The notes under the pieces are model-generated. The model searched no databases. It was not told the DNA's origin and saw only the letters and a program-made list of their open reading frames with translations. Made by a program: the position numbers and the translations under genes. Shown here in pieces: positions 33,376 through 41,012 of a stretch of 64,000 bases of DNA. Position 1 is the stretch's first letter. Every line of letters starts with the position of its first letter. This DNA is from Elusimicrobia bacterium GWC2_64_44 (GTDB lineage Bacteria; Elusimicrobiota; Elusimicrobia; Elusimicrobiales; UBA9959), in contig MGUG01000041.1 in assembly GCA_001799845.1 (NCBI GenBank), forward strand, positions 124,001 through 188,000. The letters run 5' to 3'.

Positions 33376-33406
33376 GTAAGAAAAACGGGGGCACTGCGTA
33401 ATAACG
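33375..33406 (+). promoter_or_regulatory. predicted ECF-sigma promoter
   Basis: TGTAAGAAAA, 11 bases, GCGTAATAACG: the same two blocks and gap as 21917-21948. It drives the single-unit lipocalin-like protein gene at 33434. Confidence 0.8.
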
Positions 33407-33433
33407 GGTAAGAAGGCGAAACGAGGAGGCTTT

Positions 33434-33904
33434 ATGAAACTCTGGCATATAGCGGTTACGGCGGCGCTGCTCGGCTTCGGCACCCTGGCGCTGGCCGCGG
33501 AGATCAGGATAGAGACCGCGGAACTGGACGGACGGCTGGTGGACAATATCGACCTGCCTTTCGTCGGCGACCCCGCGGTGCTTGGCGAGTGGCGCAGCGT
33601 GGACTTCGTGGCCGAGCCGGGGGACTTCGTCCCGGGCGCGAAGCGGTTCGGGGGCGAACTGTACCTGGGCGGCTTCAACTTCTTCCACGGCGGCGCCATG
33701 GGCGTGCTGCCTAACGCGCCCGCCTCGGCGCCGTGGTTCAGGTGGACCAAAGGCGTGGTGACGCACAGGGGGGACAAGACCGCGTCCCGCTATCTCATCA
33801 AGGAGCTTAAGGGGGCGACCTACATGTTCTTCGAGTGGAAGAGCGGCGACTATACCATAAGGCACCGGGCCCCGGAGTACTATGTGCTGAAGAAAGTAAA
33901 ATAG
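33434..33904 (+). CDS. secreted lipocalin-like/BlaR1-tail-like protein, single unit
   Basis: This 156-residue protein has a signal peptide (about 1-22) and one unit of the domain duplicated in the gene at 22811: NIDLPFVGDP, WRSVDFV, WFRWTKGVVTHRGDKTASRY, TYMFFEWKSGDYTIR and YYVLKK. It has a consensus GAGGAGG ribosome-binding site and, unlike neighbours, the ECF-type promoter shared with the sigma operon. It is therefore a probable member of the same regulon. Its ligand is unknown. Confidence 0.8.
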   Translation: MKLWHIAVTAALLGFGTLALAAEIRIETAELDGRLVDNIDLPFVGDPAVLGEWRSVDFVAEPGDFVPGAKRFGGELYLGGFNFFHGGAMGVLPNAPASAPWFRWTKGVVTHRGDKTASRYLIKELKGATYMFFEWKSGDYTIRHRAPEYYVLKKVK

Positions 33905-33922
33905 CGCCCCCGCACAGAAAGG

Positions 33923-33948
33923 AGCCCCCCTTCGCGGGGGCTTTTTTC
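33923..33948 (+). terminator. rho-independent terminator
   Basis: AGCCCCC (33923-33929) pairs with GGGGGCT (33936-33942), followed by TTTTT. Confidence 0.87.
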
Positions 33949-33951
33949 TTG

Positions 33952-33981
33952 TTGACCGGGGCGAGCGGGTTGTGTTAGAAT
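33952..33981 (+). promoter_or_regulatory. promoter of the TetR operon
   Basis: TTGACC, an 18-base spacer and TAGAAT. The start point would fall about 33988, inside the operator. Confidence 0.75.
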
Positions 33982-33984
33982 ATG

Positions 33985-34006
33985 TATGAACGAACGCTCG
34001 TTCATA
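33985..34006 (+). promoter_or_regulatory. TetR-family operator, 22-bp palindrome
   Basis: The two half-sites TATGAACGA and TCGTTCATA are perfect complements around a four-base centre with two mismatches (20 of 22 positions symmetric). It covers the expected transcription start and ends one base before the regulator's ATG, so bound TetR would block its own operon. Confidence 0.85.
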
Positions 34007-34007
34007 T

Positions 34008-34631
34008 ATGGCTAAAGCGGCGCTAAAGACAAAAAAGAACGGCTCGGCCCCCAACCTGGACCGCATACTGGCGGCGGCCTCGCTGCTGTTCACCCGCAAG
34101 GGCTACAACGGCACCTCCACGCGCGACATCGCGGCCGAGGCCGGCGTGTCGCTGGGCAATATCTACAACTACTTCGGCACCAAGGAAGAGATCTTCGTCC
34201 TGCTGCTGGAGAAATACGAGAAAGAATATTTCAGCCCCGACCAGCCGCTAATCAAGGCGCTGACCTCCACCGCCTTCCCCGACAACATAGAGGGCCTGGG
34301 CTTCGCTTCCCGCGAAATGGTTGAGAAATTCTCCGCCTACATCCTCCTTATCTATGTGGACGTGGTCGAATTTGAAGCCAAACACGTGAACAAGATGTTC
34401 GCCCGCATGCGCCAGGGCTACGCCGCCGCGCTGAAGGCCGGCGGGCATAAGGCGAAGAGCCGCATAGCCGCGGACATCGACCCGGTGGGCGCGCTGATGA
34501 TGGTGACCTGGAACTATTTCAACTACTTCATCATGGAGAAGCTCTTCAAGGTGAAGGGCCATTACGGCCTGGCCGACGAGCAGGCCGTGAAGCTGTTCGC
34601 GAGGGTGTTCAAGCGGGGGATACTGGCATGA
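34008..34631 (+). CDS. TetR-family transcriptional regulator
   Basis: The 207-residue protein has an N-terminal Lys-rich arm, then the TetR DNA-binding domain: RILAAASLLFTRKGYNGTSTRDIAAEAGVSLGNIYNYFGTKEEIF (quoted in parts). The C-terminal ligand domain (about 75-200) is helical and family-variable, and may sense acyl-CoA given its neighbours. The gene has a promoter and operator of its own upstream, and ATGA overlap links it to the CoA-transferase gene. Autorepression with derepression by a CoA ester is the simplest model (inference). Confidence 0.92.
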   Translation: MAKAALKTKKNGSAPNLDRILAAASLLFTRKGYNGTSTRDIAAEAGVSLGNIYNYFGTKEEIFVLLLEKYEKEYFSPDQPLIKALTSTAFPDNIEGLGFASREMVEKFSAYILLIYVDVVEFEAKHVNKMFARMRQGYAAALKAGGHKAKSRIAADIDPVGALMMVTWNYFNYFIMEKLFKVKGHYGLADEQAVKLFARVFKRGILA

Positions 34632-35962
34632 CCATGACTTTGGAAAGACCGGCGGCGACGCGCAAGAGCTCCTACGCCGACAAGCTGATAACGGCCGAAG
34701 AGGCCGCCGCGAAAATAAAGACCGGCGACGACGTGGTGGTGGCCCAATGCGCCTCCGAGCCTCAGGGCTGCATGTCGAAGTTCCACACGGCCGCACCGCG
34801 GGTGAAGGACGCGCGCGTGTTCTCCGTGCTGACGCTCAAGCCCTACGATTTTTACCTGAAGCCGGAGATGAAAGGGCACTTCGAGCTGGCGAGCTGGTTC
34901 CACGCGCCCGGCTCGCGCCAGGCGCTCGCGGCCGGGGCCGGCACCGTCACCTACGTGCCCAATATGCTGCACCGCGCCGCGCTCGACCGCCTGCAGGCCC
35001 GCAAGCCGGACATCTTCTTCGGCACCTGCACCCCGCCCGACGCCAGGGGCTATGTCTCGCTGTCTCTCGGTATCACCTACGAGAAAGATATCCTGGAAGC
35101 CGCCGGGACCGTGATCCTGGAGGTGAACCGCAATCTGCCGCGCACCTTCGGCGACACCCACCTGCACGTGAGCGACGTGGACTGGTTCGTCGAGCACGAC
35201 CAGGAAGTGCCCGCCCTGCCCCCGCCCAGCCCGGACGCCACGGACCTCGCGATAGGCAATTACATCGCCGAGCTGGTGGACGACGGGGCCACGATACAGC
35301 TGGGCATAGGCGGCATCCCCAACGCCGCGGCCCTGGCGCTGAAGGGCAAGAAGGACCTGGGCGTGCACACCGAGATGCTGGTGGACTCGGTGATGGAGCT
35401 CTACGAGGCCGGCGCCATAACCAACAAGCGCAAGGCCCTGCTCAAGGACAAGTTCGTCTGCACTTTCGCCATGGGCTCGCGCAAGCTTTACGACTGGCTG
35501 GACAATAACCCGGCGGTGGAGTTCAGGCGCGGCTCCTGGGTCACCGACCCGGCCGTGATACGGCAGAACTCCCGGATGGTATCCATCAATACCTGCATCA
35601 CCGTGGACCTGACCGGCCAGGTGGCGAGCGAATCCATCGGTCCCGTGCAGTATTCCGGCACCGGCGGCCAGACCGACACCGCCGTGGGCGCGAAAGAAGC
35701 CTATGACGGCCTCGGCAAATCCATCATCGCCTGCCGCTCCACGGCGAGGAAAGGCACGGTCTCGGCGATAGTGCCCATGCTGCCCGAGGGCACGGCCGTT
35801 ACGCTGCACCGCGCCAACACCGACCACGTCGTGACCGAGTTCGGCATCGCCCGGCTGCGCGGCCGCACCGTGCGCGAGCGCGCGGGCGCCCTGATAGGCG
35901 TGGCCCACCCGGATTTCCGCGGAGAGCTGCGAAAGCAGGCGGAAAAACTGGGCTATCTCTAA
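34628..35962 (+). CDS. acetyl-CoA hydrolase/CoA-transferase family protein
   Basis: This 444-residue protein is of the butyrate/4-hydroxybutyrate/acetate CoA-transferase family. It has the N-terminal IKTGDDVVVAQCASEPQG region, DTHLHVSDVD, and LGIGGIPNAAALAL (CoA-binding). The glutamate that forms the acyl-CoA intermediate is in QVASESIGPVQYSGTGGQTD (E about 336), followed by GTVSAIVPML and TEFGIARLRGRT. It moves CoA between acyl groups or hydrolyses acetyl-CoA. With the following thiolase it could take part in acetoacetate/butyrate metabolism; which acid it uses is not known. Confidence 0.9.
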   Translation: MTMTLERPAATRKSSYADKLITAEEAAAKIKTGDDVVVAQCASEPQGCMSKFHTAAPRVKDARVFSVLTLKPYDFYLKPEMKGHFELASWFHAPGSRQALAAGAGTVTYVPNMLHRAALDRLQARKPDIFFGTCTPPDARGYVSLSLGITYEKDILEAAGTVILEVNRNLPRTFGDTHLHVSDVDWFVEHDQEVPALPPPSPDATDLAIGNYIAELVDDGATIQLGIGGIPNAAALALKGKKDLGVHTEMLVDSVMELYEAGAITNKRKALLKDKFVCTFAMGSRKLYDWLDNNPAVEFRRGSWVTDPAVIRQNSRMVSINTCITVDLTGQVASESIGPVQYSGTGGQTDTAVGAKEAYDGLGKSIIACRSTARKGTVSAIVPMLPEGTAVTLHRANTDHVVTEFGIARLRGRTVRERAGALIGVAHPDFRGELRKQAEKLGYL

Positions 35963-35999
35963 ATTTGTATTTCAGTTAATCTAACGGAGGGATAATAAA

Positions 36000-37178
36000 A
36001 TGAAAGAAGTCTTTATAGTGGACGGCGTGCGGACGGCGATAGGCAGCTTCGGGGGCGCGCTCGCCGATTTCAGCGCCGTGGAGCTGGGCAAAGTGGTGAC
36101 CAAGGCCGTGATAGAGCGGGCAGGCGTCAAGCCCGCCGACATCGACGAGGTGCTGATGGGCTGCATTTACCAGGCCGGCCAGGGCCAGGGCGTGGCGCGG
36201 CAGATAGCCGTGGGCTCGGGCATACCGGTGGAGAAGACCGCCGTGACGCTCAACATGCTGTGCGGCTCGGGCATGCGCACCGTGGCCAACGCGGCGCAGA
36301 GCATCATGTGCGGCGACGCCGAGATGATAGTGGCCGGCGGCGCCGAGAGCATGACCAACGCTCCCTATTTGCTCAAGAAGGCCCGCTACGGCTACAAGAT
36401 GGGCCACGGCGAGATCATAGACAGCATGATAGGCGACGGCCTGACCGACGTCTTCAACAATTACCACATGGGCGTGACCGCCGAGAACCTGGTGACGAAA
36501 TACAGCCTGACCCGCGAGGAGCAGGACAAGTTCGCCGCCGAGTCCCAGAACAAGGCCGAGAAGGCCCTGAAGGAAGGCCGTTTCGCCGACGAGATCGCCC
36601 CGGTTATGATACCGCAGCGCAAGGGCGACCCGGTGGCCTTCAACAAGGACGAATACCCCAAGGCCGGCGTTACCGCCGAGGGCCTGGCGAAGCTCCGCGC
36701 CGCGTTCAAGAAGGACGGCTCCGTGACAGCCGCCAACGCCTCTGGCATCAACGACGGCGCGGCCGCCCTGCTGATAGCCTCCGGCGACGCGGTGAAGAAG
36801 CATAACCTCAAGCCCATGGCGAAGATAGTTTCCTACGCCTGGGCCGGCGTGGACCCGTCCATCATGGGCATCGGCCCCGCCGAAGCCGTGCGCAAGGCGC
36901 TGAAGAAAGCCAACTGGGAAATGAAGGACGTGGAGCTGATAGAGGCCAACGAGGCCTTCGCGGCGCAGAGCCTCTCCGTCGCCAAGGAACTCGGCTTCAA
37001 CAAGGACATCGTCAACGTGAACGGCGGCGCCATAGCCCTGGGCCACCCCGTGGGCGCGTCCGGCGCGCGCATTATCGTCACGCTGATCCACGAGATGAAG
37101 AAGCGCGGCGTGAAGAAAGGCCTCGCCACCCTCTGCATAGGCGGCGGCATGGGCATCGCCATCTGCGTCGAGCGCTGA
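36000..37178 (+). CDS. acetyl-CoA acetyltransferase (thiolase)
   Basis: This 392-residue thiolase is complete. The nucleophilic cysteine is in LNMLCGSGMRTVANAAQSI (about C88), EANEAFAAQSLSV is present, the catalytic His lies in GGAIALGHPVGASGARI, and the second cysteine lies in CIGGGMG near the C-terminus. It condenses two acetyl-CoA to acetoacetyl-CoA or does the reverse. A GGAGGG ribosome-binding site precedes the ATG; the gene is 37 bases after the CoA-transferase and ends with a terminator. Confidence 0.95.
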   Translation: MKEVFIVDGVRTAIGSFGGALADFSAVELGKVVTKAVIERAGVKPADIDEVLMGCIYQAGQGQGVARQIAVGSGIPVEKTAVTLNMLCGSGMRTVANAAQSIMCGDAEMIVAGGAESMTNAPYLLKKARYGYKMGHGEIIDSMIGDGLTDVFNNYHMGVTAENLVTKYSLTREEQDKFAAESQNKAEKALKEGRFADEIAPVMIPQRKGDPVAFNKDEYPKAGVTAEGLAKLRAAFKKDGSVTAANASGINDGAAALLIASGDAVKKHNLKPMAKIVSYAWAGVDPSIMGIGPAEAVRKALKKANWEMKDVELIEANEAFAAQSLSVAKELGFNKDIVNVNGGAIALGHPVGASGARIIVTLIHEMKKRGVKKGLATLCIGGGMGIAICVER

Positions 37179-37202
37179 AGCAAAGCTAAGCGTAAATAAA
37201 AA

Positions 37203-37232
37203 CGGCCCCGGAACGCTCCGGGGCCGCTTTTT
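37203..37232 (+). terminator. rho-independent terminator of thiolase operon
   Basis: A 10-base stem CGGCCCCGGA/TCCGGGGCCG (37203-37212, 37217-37226) is followed by CTTTTTT. Confidence 0.9.
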
Positions 37233-37344
37233 TGTCGATACGGCATTGGCGGAACGGCCGGGTGTGGATCCCGCGGTTATCAGCGGCGGCAGTAAACCGC
37301 ACTTGTTTTGTATAGTTTGCTAATTAGATAGTGCGGGGGGAAAT

Positions 37345-38025
37345 ATGATCGGCTTTATTCTTTTTTTCGGGTTGCTGACGGCGGTGTGGTTCGTCCCCGC
37401 CTGGCTGATGGCGGGCAGGGTGCAGCGCGGGGGCGGCTGGCCGCTGGGCTGGGCCGCGGCCGTCTGCGCGCTGAGCCTGGGCGGCTGGACGACCCTGCTG
37501 GGCTGGGAGAATATTCGAGGCTGGATGATACCGGCCTCTCTGGCGGCGCCATACGCCATGCTCTGGCTGGCCGCGCTCTGCGGCCGCGGCGAACCCGCCA
37601 CGGAGCAGGCGGCCCGCTGGCAGCTGCCGGCGGCGGCGCTCCTGCTGCTGGTCTACGGCGCCGGGACTACCTACTGCTGCGCGCAGTATTACGGTTGGCG
37701 TATGACCAAGGGCAGCGGGGAACGGGCCACACTGGGGCAGCTTGCCGGCCTGCGCAGTTCGCTGCAGATCTACTCCGGGGACACCGAGGGCGGTCGCCCG
37801 CCTTCCCTTGAGTCGCTGATCCCTAAATATCTTTCGGAAATACCGCGCGCACACCCGGTTATGACCCTGAACGGGGTGGTGCGCCACCCGCCCAGCCGTA
37901 AGACCCTGACCGCCGCTGCGCCCGACGACGGCGGCGGGTGGGTATACAACCCGGCCGACGGCACCGTGCGCGTGAACTGCACCCACCCGAACCTGATGGG
38001 CGAGACGCGGATGTGCGATCACTGA
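37345..38025 (+). CDS. polytopic membrane protein with C-terminal pilin-like domain
   Basis: The 226-residue protein begins with about four predicted membrane helices (about 2-22, 35-52, 60-80 and 92-110). It then has a periplasmic-type domain resembling the C-terminal half of type IV pseudopilins: GQLAGLRSSLQIYSGDTEGG, RPPSLESLIPKYLSEIPRAHP and DGGGWVYNPADGTVRVNCTH. This resembles major pilins, in which the domain follows a class III leader; here there is no prepilin peptidase site or single N-terminal pilin helix. No assembly genes are near. It is flanked by a GGGGGG ribosome-binding site and convergent genes. Confidence 0.7.
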   Translation: MIGFILFFGLLTAVWFVPAWLMAGRVQRGGGWPLGWAAAVCALSLGGWTTLLGWENIRGWMIPASLAAPYAMLWLAALCGRGEPATEQAARWQLPAAALLLLVYGAGTTYCCAQYYGWRMTKGSGERATLGQLAGLRSSLQIYSGDTEGGRPPSLESLIPKYLSEIPRAHPVMTLNGVVRHPPSRKTLTAAAPDDGGGWVYNPADGTVRVNCTHPNLMGETRMCDH

Positions 38026-38047
38026 GCTTAGCGGAAAACCCGTGAAA

Positions 38048-39064
38048 CTACCGCTCGGGATGCGTCTCTGATTCAAGCGCTTTGAGGAAACCAGCGATCT
38101 CGGCTGCCTGGCTCTGGTCCAGTTCCGTGTCCAGTTGGAGGCGCGCCATCAGCGCGATAGCCTGGGATAGGGTGGCCACGCGCCCGTCGTGGAAATACGG
38201 CGGGGTGCGCGTGACGTTGCGCAGCATTGGAACCTTGAAAATGTAGCGGTCTTCATTGCGCCGGGTAAGTTCGTATAGGCCCTGGTCCGCGCGGTTGCGG
38301 TAAGGGTGATGGATCCCGAGCCGTTCCAGCAGTCCGCCGCCGACCAATACCCCGTTATGGCATTGTATGCAGCCCGTGTTCATAAAACGGCTTAACCCCT
38401 TCCTCTGCCCGGCGGAAAGGGCGCCGGGCTCGCCTTTCAGATAGCGGTCGAAAGGGGCCGGGGAGATCAGCGTGCGCTCGAAAGCCGCTATGGCCCGTGC
38501 GGCGTTGTCGTAGGTGACTGGCCTGGGTTGCCCAGGGAACGCCTCGGCGAAGGCAGCCCGGTAGCCGGCAGACCGGTTCAGTCTCGCCTCAACGCTCTTC
38601 GCCGAAGGCATTGCCATTTCAAGAGGGTTTAGCATCGGGCCTTTGGCCTGCTCGGTCAGGTCGGCGGCCCTGCCGTCCCAGAACTGCGAGTCCTGGAACC
38701 CGGCGTTGAGCACCGTGGGCGAGTTGCGGCGCCCGAGCGCGCCGCGGGCGCCGGGAGAAACTGGGCGGCCGTCGTCCCCGGCCCTGCCGCCGTCCAACCG
38801 GTGGCAGTCGTTGCAGGACTGTGCCCCGTTCGCCGAAAGGCCCCGTTCAAAATACAGGCGCCGCCCCAGTGCGGCGAGTTCCGCGGTATCGTTCTCGCCG
38901 CCGGGCATCCGTTCGGGCAGGCTGCCGAAGACGATGCGTATAGCCAAGGCCTCTCCTTCCAGGGAGGCTGAGCGCGCCGCCGGCTCCTGGCGGCAGCCGC
39001 AGAGGGCAGCCGCCAGGAGCGTCAGCGCGCAGGCTCTTATGCCGGGCGCAGCGAGTCCGTTCAT
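38048..39064 (-). CDS. di-haem cytochrome c peroxidase / MauG-family protein
   Basis: This 338-residue lipoprotein (LLAAALCGC lipobox) has two haem c motifs, CNDCH and CIQCH, about 160 residues apart, as in CcpA/MauG. The [17 protein letters not shown] segment holds the conserved tyrosine/histidine region near the C-terminal haem. The N-terminal [23 protein letters not shown] matches the family. Such proteins reduce H2O2 or oxidise protein side chains. It starts at ATG 39064 right after the Cys-rich periplasmic gene (15-base gap), suggesting a working pair. Confidence 0.9.
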   Translation of the reverse strand: MNGLAAPGIRACALTLLAAALCGCRQEPAARSASLEGEALAIRIVFGSLPERMPGGENDTAELAALGRRLYFERGLSANGAQSCNDCHRLDGGRAGDDGRPVSPGARGALGRRNSPTVLNAGFQDSQFWDGRAADLTEQAKGPMLNPLEMAMPSAKSVEARLNRSAGYRAAFAEAFPGQPRPVTYDNAARAIAAFERTLISPAPFDRYLKGEPGALSAGQRKGLSRFMNTGCIQCHNGVLVGGGLLERLGIHHPYRNRADQGLYELTRRNEDRYIFKVPMLRNVTRTPPYFHDGRVATLSQAIALMARLQLDTELDQSQAAEIAGFLKALESETHPER

Positions 39065-39078
39065 TCTGGCCGCCTGCG

Positions 39079-39471
39079 TCAGCCTGCCTTGGTTATATCC
39101 TCCACGAAGATCACCTGCACGCCCTTCCCCCTGGCAAGGACGCCTTTTACCCTTACCGGCACCCCGACCAGCTTGGAGCGCTTGGTGGTGATGACCGGCT
39201 TGTGCATCTGCTTGGCGAGCAGCAGGTACTGAGTGCCGTCGGCCCCGGTAAAAAGAACGGGATCCCCTGCCTTTATGCAGCTCAGGCAGCATCCCTCCGG
39301 GCAGAGCTTGCCCGCGTGGGCGAACGTGCAGTAGGTGCAAGAAATGGTGCCGCCAATAGCCACCTCCTCGCCCTTGACCGCCGCCTTTCCGGCCTCTTCC
39401 GCCCCGATCGCCAGGAACCCGCCTGCCGTCAACGCTAGCGCCGCAACCCCCGCCAGTATCATACGTTTCAT
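39079..39471 (-). CDS. periplasmic Cys-rich protein preceding the di-haem peroxidase
   Basis: The 130-residue protein has a signal peptide (about 1-23) and a mature domain with a cysteine cluster C-T-Y-C-T-F-A-H-A-G-K-L-C-P-E-G-C-C-L-S-C (45-65). An OB-fold-like strand set follows (GDPVLFTGADGTQYLLLAKQ, LVGVPVRVKGVLARGKGVQVIFVEDI). Cysteines and a histidine suggest metal or cluster binding or disulfides. I cannot name the family. Gene order points to a partnership with the peroxidase, perhaps as its substrate or electron donor. Confidence 0.65.
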   Translation of the reverse strand: MKRMILAGVAALALTAGGFLAIGAEEAGKAAVKGEEVAIGGTISCTYCTFAHAGKLCPEGCCLSCIKAGDPVLFTGADGTQYLLLAKQMHKPVITTKRSKLVGVPVRVKGVLARGKGVQVIFVEDITKAG

Positions 39472-39701
39472 GTTTGTCCTCCCGTGTTTCTATGGCCGGA
39501 TCTCCCGTCCCTCCGGGGATAAATGGCCTATGCCAATAACTCTACTTCACTTCCACGCGTTCGGCGAGGTCAGCTTTCCTTTTCTTGTTGACTTTAATCC
39601 TCATAATTGAGCCCGGGAACTGGCGGGGATACCTAATAAAAATTGAAAATAAATTTAGTGGTGGCCGGGTCGAGTATTGAGATAGACTGTCATTGCGTTC
39701 T

Positions 39702-39989
39702 ATGGGAACACTTGCCGAAGAGAGGATGAACTACGCATTAAGGCTGCACGATATGGGTGTTTCTATCGATGTCGTATGCTCAAAGCTCGGGATAAGCCGC
39801 CGCACGTTCTACTGCTGGAAAGGAAAGCGTGAGGCGCACGCTATGGGTGAGCATAAAACCCGGAACCTGGAATCAAACCCCACGCATAACATGAACAGCA
39901 TGACTGCCCTGCCAGCCACCAGATACGAAACTGCACCCGCAACATCGGCAGATGTCGGGCCGGCAGAGTCGCTCTCTCCGGAAGATTAA
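39702..39989 (+). CDS. HTH protein, IS3-type transposase OrfA-like remnant
   Basis: This 95-residue protein begins with a helix-turn-helix like that of transposase_8/OrfA: LRLHDMGVSIDVVCSKLGIS, then RRTFYCWKGK. The rest (about 60-95) is low-order and shows no leucine zipper. There is no OrfB or inverted repeat flanking it. The upstream 100 bases are AT-rich compared with neighbours, a sign of foreign origin. It is either a degraded insertion sequence or a small domesticated regulator. Terminator follows. Confidence 0.5.
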   Translation: MGTLAEERMNYALRLHDMGVSIDVVCSKLGISRRTFYCWKGKREAHAMGEHKTRNLESNPTHNMNSMTALPATRYETAPATSADVGPAESLSPED

Positions 39990-40018
39990 CTTGCCCGCCA
40001 AAATGGTGGCGAGATAAT

Positions 40019-40044
40019 GCCCCGGGACGGCCCGGGGCTCTTTA
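40019..40044 (+). terminator. terminator-like hairpin
   Basis: GCCCCGGG (40019-40026) pairs with CCCGGGGC (40031-40038), followed by TCTTTATTT. Confidence 0.8.
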
Positions 40045-40091
40045 TTTGCCGTCGGGGCTGGCGGCCGGCTATATGATAAAATAAAACTCTG

Positions 40092-41006
40092 ATGCCGAAA
40101 ACCGAAGGCAATAAGTGGGTGAGCGAGCAGGCCTGCGTCTACATGGCCCATACCTGCAATCTCGCCTGCGTTTACTGCCAGCACCCGCCTAACGGCCACA
40201 GGCAGGACCCCGCGGCCTGGGCCGCGCGGCTCAAGAAGCGCGGCGTGAAAGCCGTCAGCCTGGAGGGCGGCGGCGAGCCTACCGCCAATCCCGATTTTTT
40301 CGCCTGGATCCGCGCCCTGAAAAAAAGCGGCGTTAAACAGTTCATGCTGTCCACCAACGCCGTGGCGCTGGCCGACGAGGCGTTCTGCGCCAGGGCCTGC
40401 AAGGCGGTAAATCTTTTCACTGTGAATTTCCCTTCGCACTTGCCCGAGGTCTACGCCCGGGCCACCCGCAGCGTGAAGTACCCGCTGGCGCTGAAGGGCC
40501 TGCTTAACCTCAAGCGCCTAGGCGCGGGTGACCGGCTGCGCTTCTTCCACATAGTATCGGGCTTCAACTATAAATACCTGCCCGGTTTCTCAGCCTGGAT
40601 CGTGAAAAATTTCCCTGACTGCTCCGTCAGCTTCGTCTTCGTGCAGAACAAGGGGCGGGCGCTCCTGGCCAAGGGCGCGGTGCCGCGCTACTCCGAGGCC
40701 GCGCCTTATATCAAGGCCGCGCTGGCCCGCCTGAAGCTGGGCGGCTGCCGCGCCGCGGTGCAGAACGTGCCGCTCTGCGCGCTGAAGCACTTCGAGGGTT
40801 TCGCCTTCGAGTTTCAGCGCTGGCGCCGTGGCGACGCCGCCCTGGAGGGGAGCCTCGAGCCGAAGGCGCCATCGCGGCAATGTGCGCTCTGCGCGCTGGA
40901 GCCGGCCTGCTGCGGCGCCCGGCGGGATTATCTCGATGCGCACGGCGGGCGCGAGCTGAAGGCTTCGCGCAAAGCCCCCGCCGCCATAAAACCGGAGAGA
41001 TTTTAG
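40092..41006 (+). CDS. radical SAM protein with C-terminal Cys cluster
   Basis: The 304-residue protein has the radical SAM cluster motif C-N-L-A-C-V-Y-C (22-29), the GGEPTANPDF motif and a C-terminal cysteine group (CALCALEPACCGA) resembling SPASM/auxiliary-cluster regions. It is the first gene of a tight unit with two U32-like proteins. Radical SAM enzymes with U32 partners could modify RNA, a cofactor or a peptide. There is no precursor peptide visible. A -10-like TAAAAT lies 9 bases before the ATG. Confidence 0.85.
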   Translation: MPKTEGNKWVSEQACVYMAHTCNLACVYCQHPPNGHRQDPAAWAARLKKRGVKAVSLEGGGEPTANPDFFAWIRALKKSGVKQFMLSTNAVALADEAFCARACKAVNLFTVNFPSHLPEVYARATRSVKYPLALKGLLNLKRLGAGDRLRFFHIVSGFNYKYLPGFSAWIVKNFPDCSVSFVFVQNKGRALLAKGAVPRYSEAAPYIKAALARLKLGGCRAAVQNVPLCALKHFEGFAFEFQRWRRGDAALEGSLEPKAPSRQCALCALEPACCGARRDYLDAHGGRELKASRKAPAAIKPERF

Positions 41007-41012
41007 CGCGCC

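Noticed and set aside
39693-39989. A complete IS3 insertion sequence.
   Set aside because: Only an OrfA-like HTH is seen; there is no OrfB, no terminal repeats and no target duplication.
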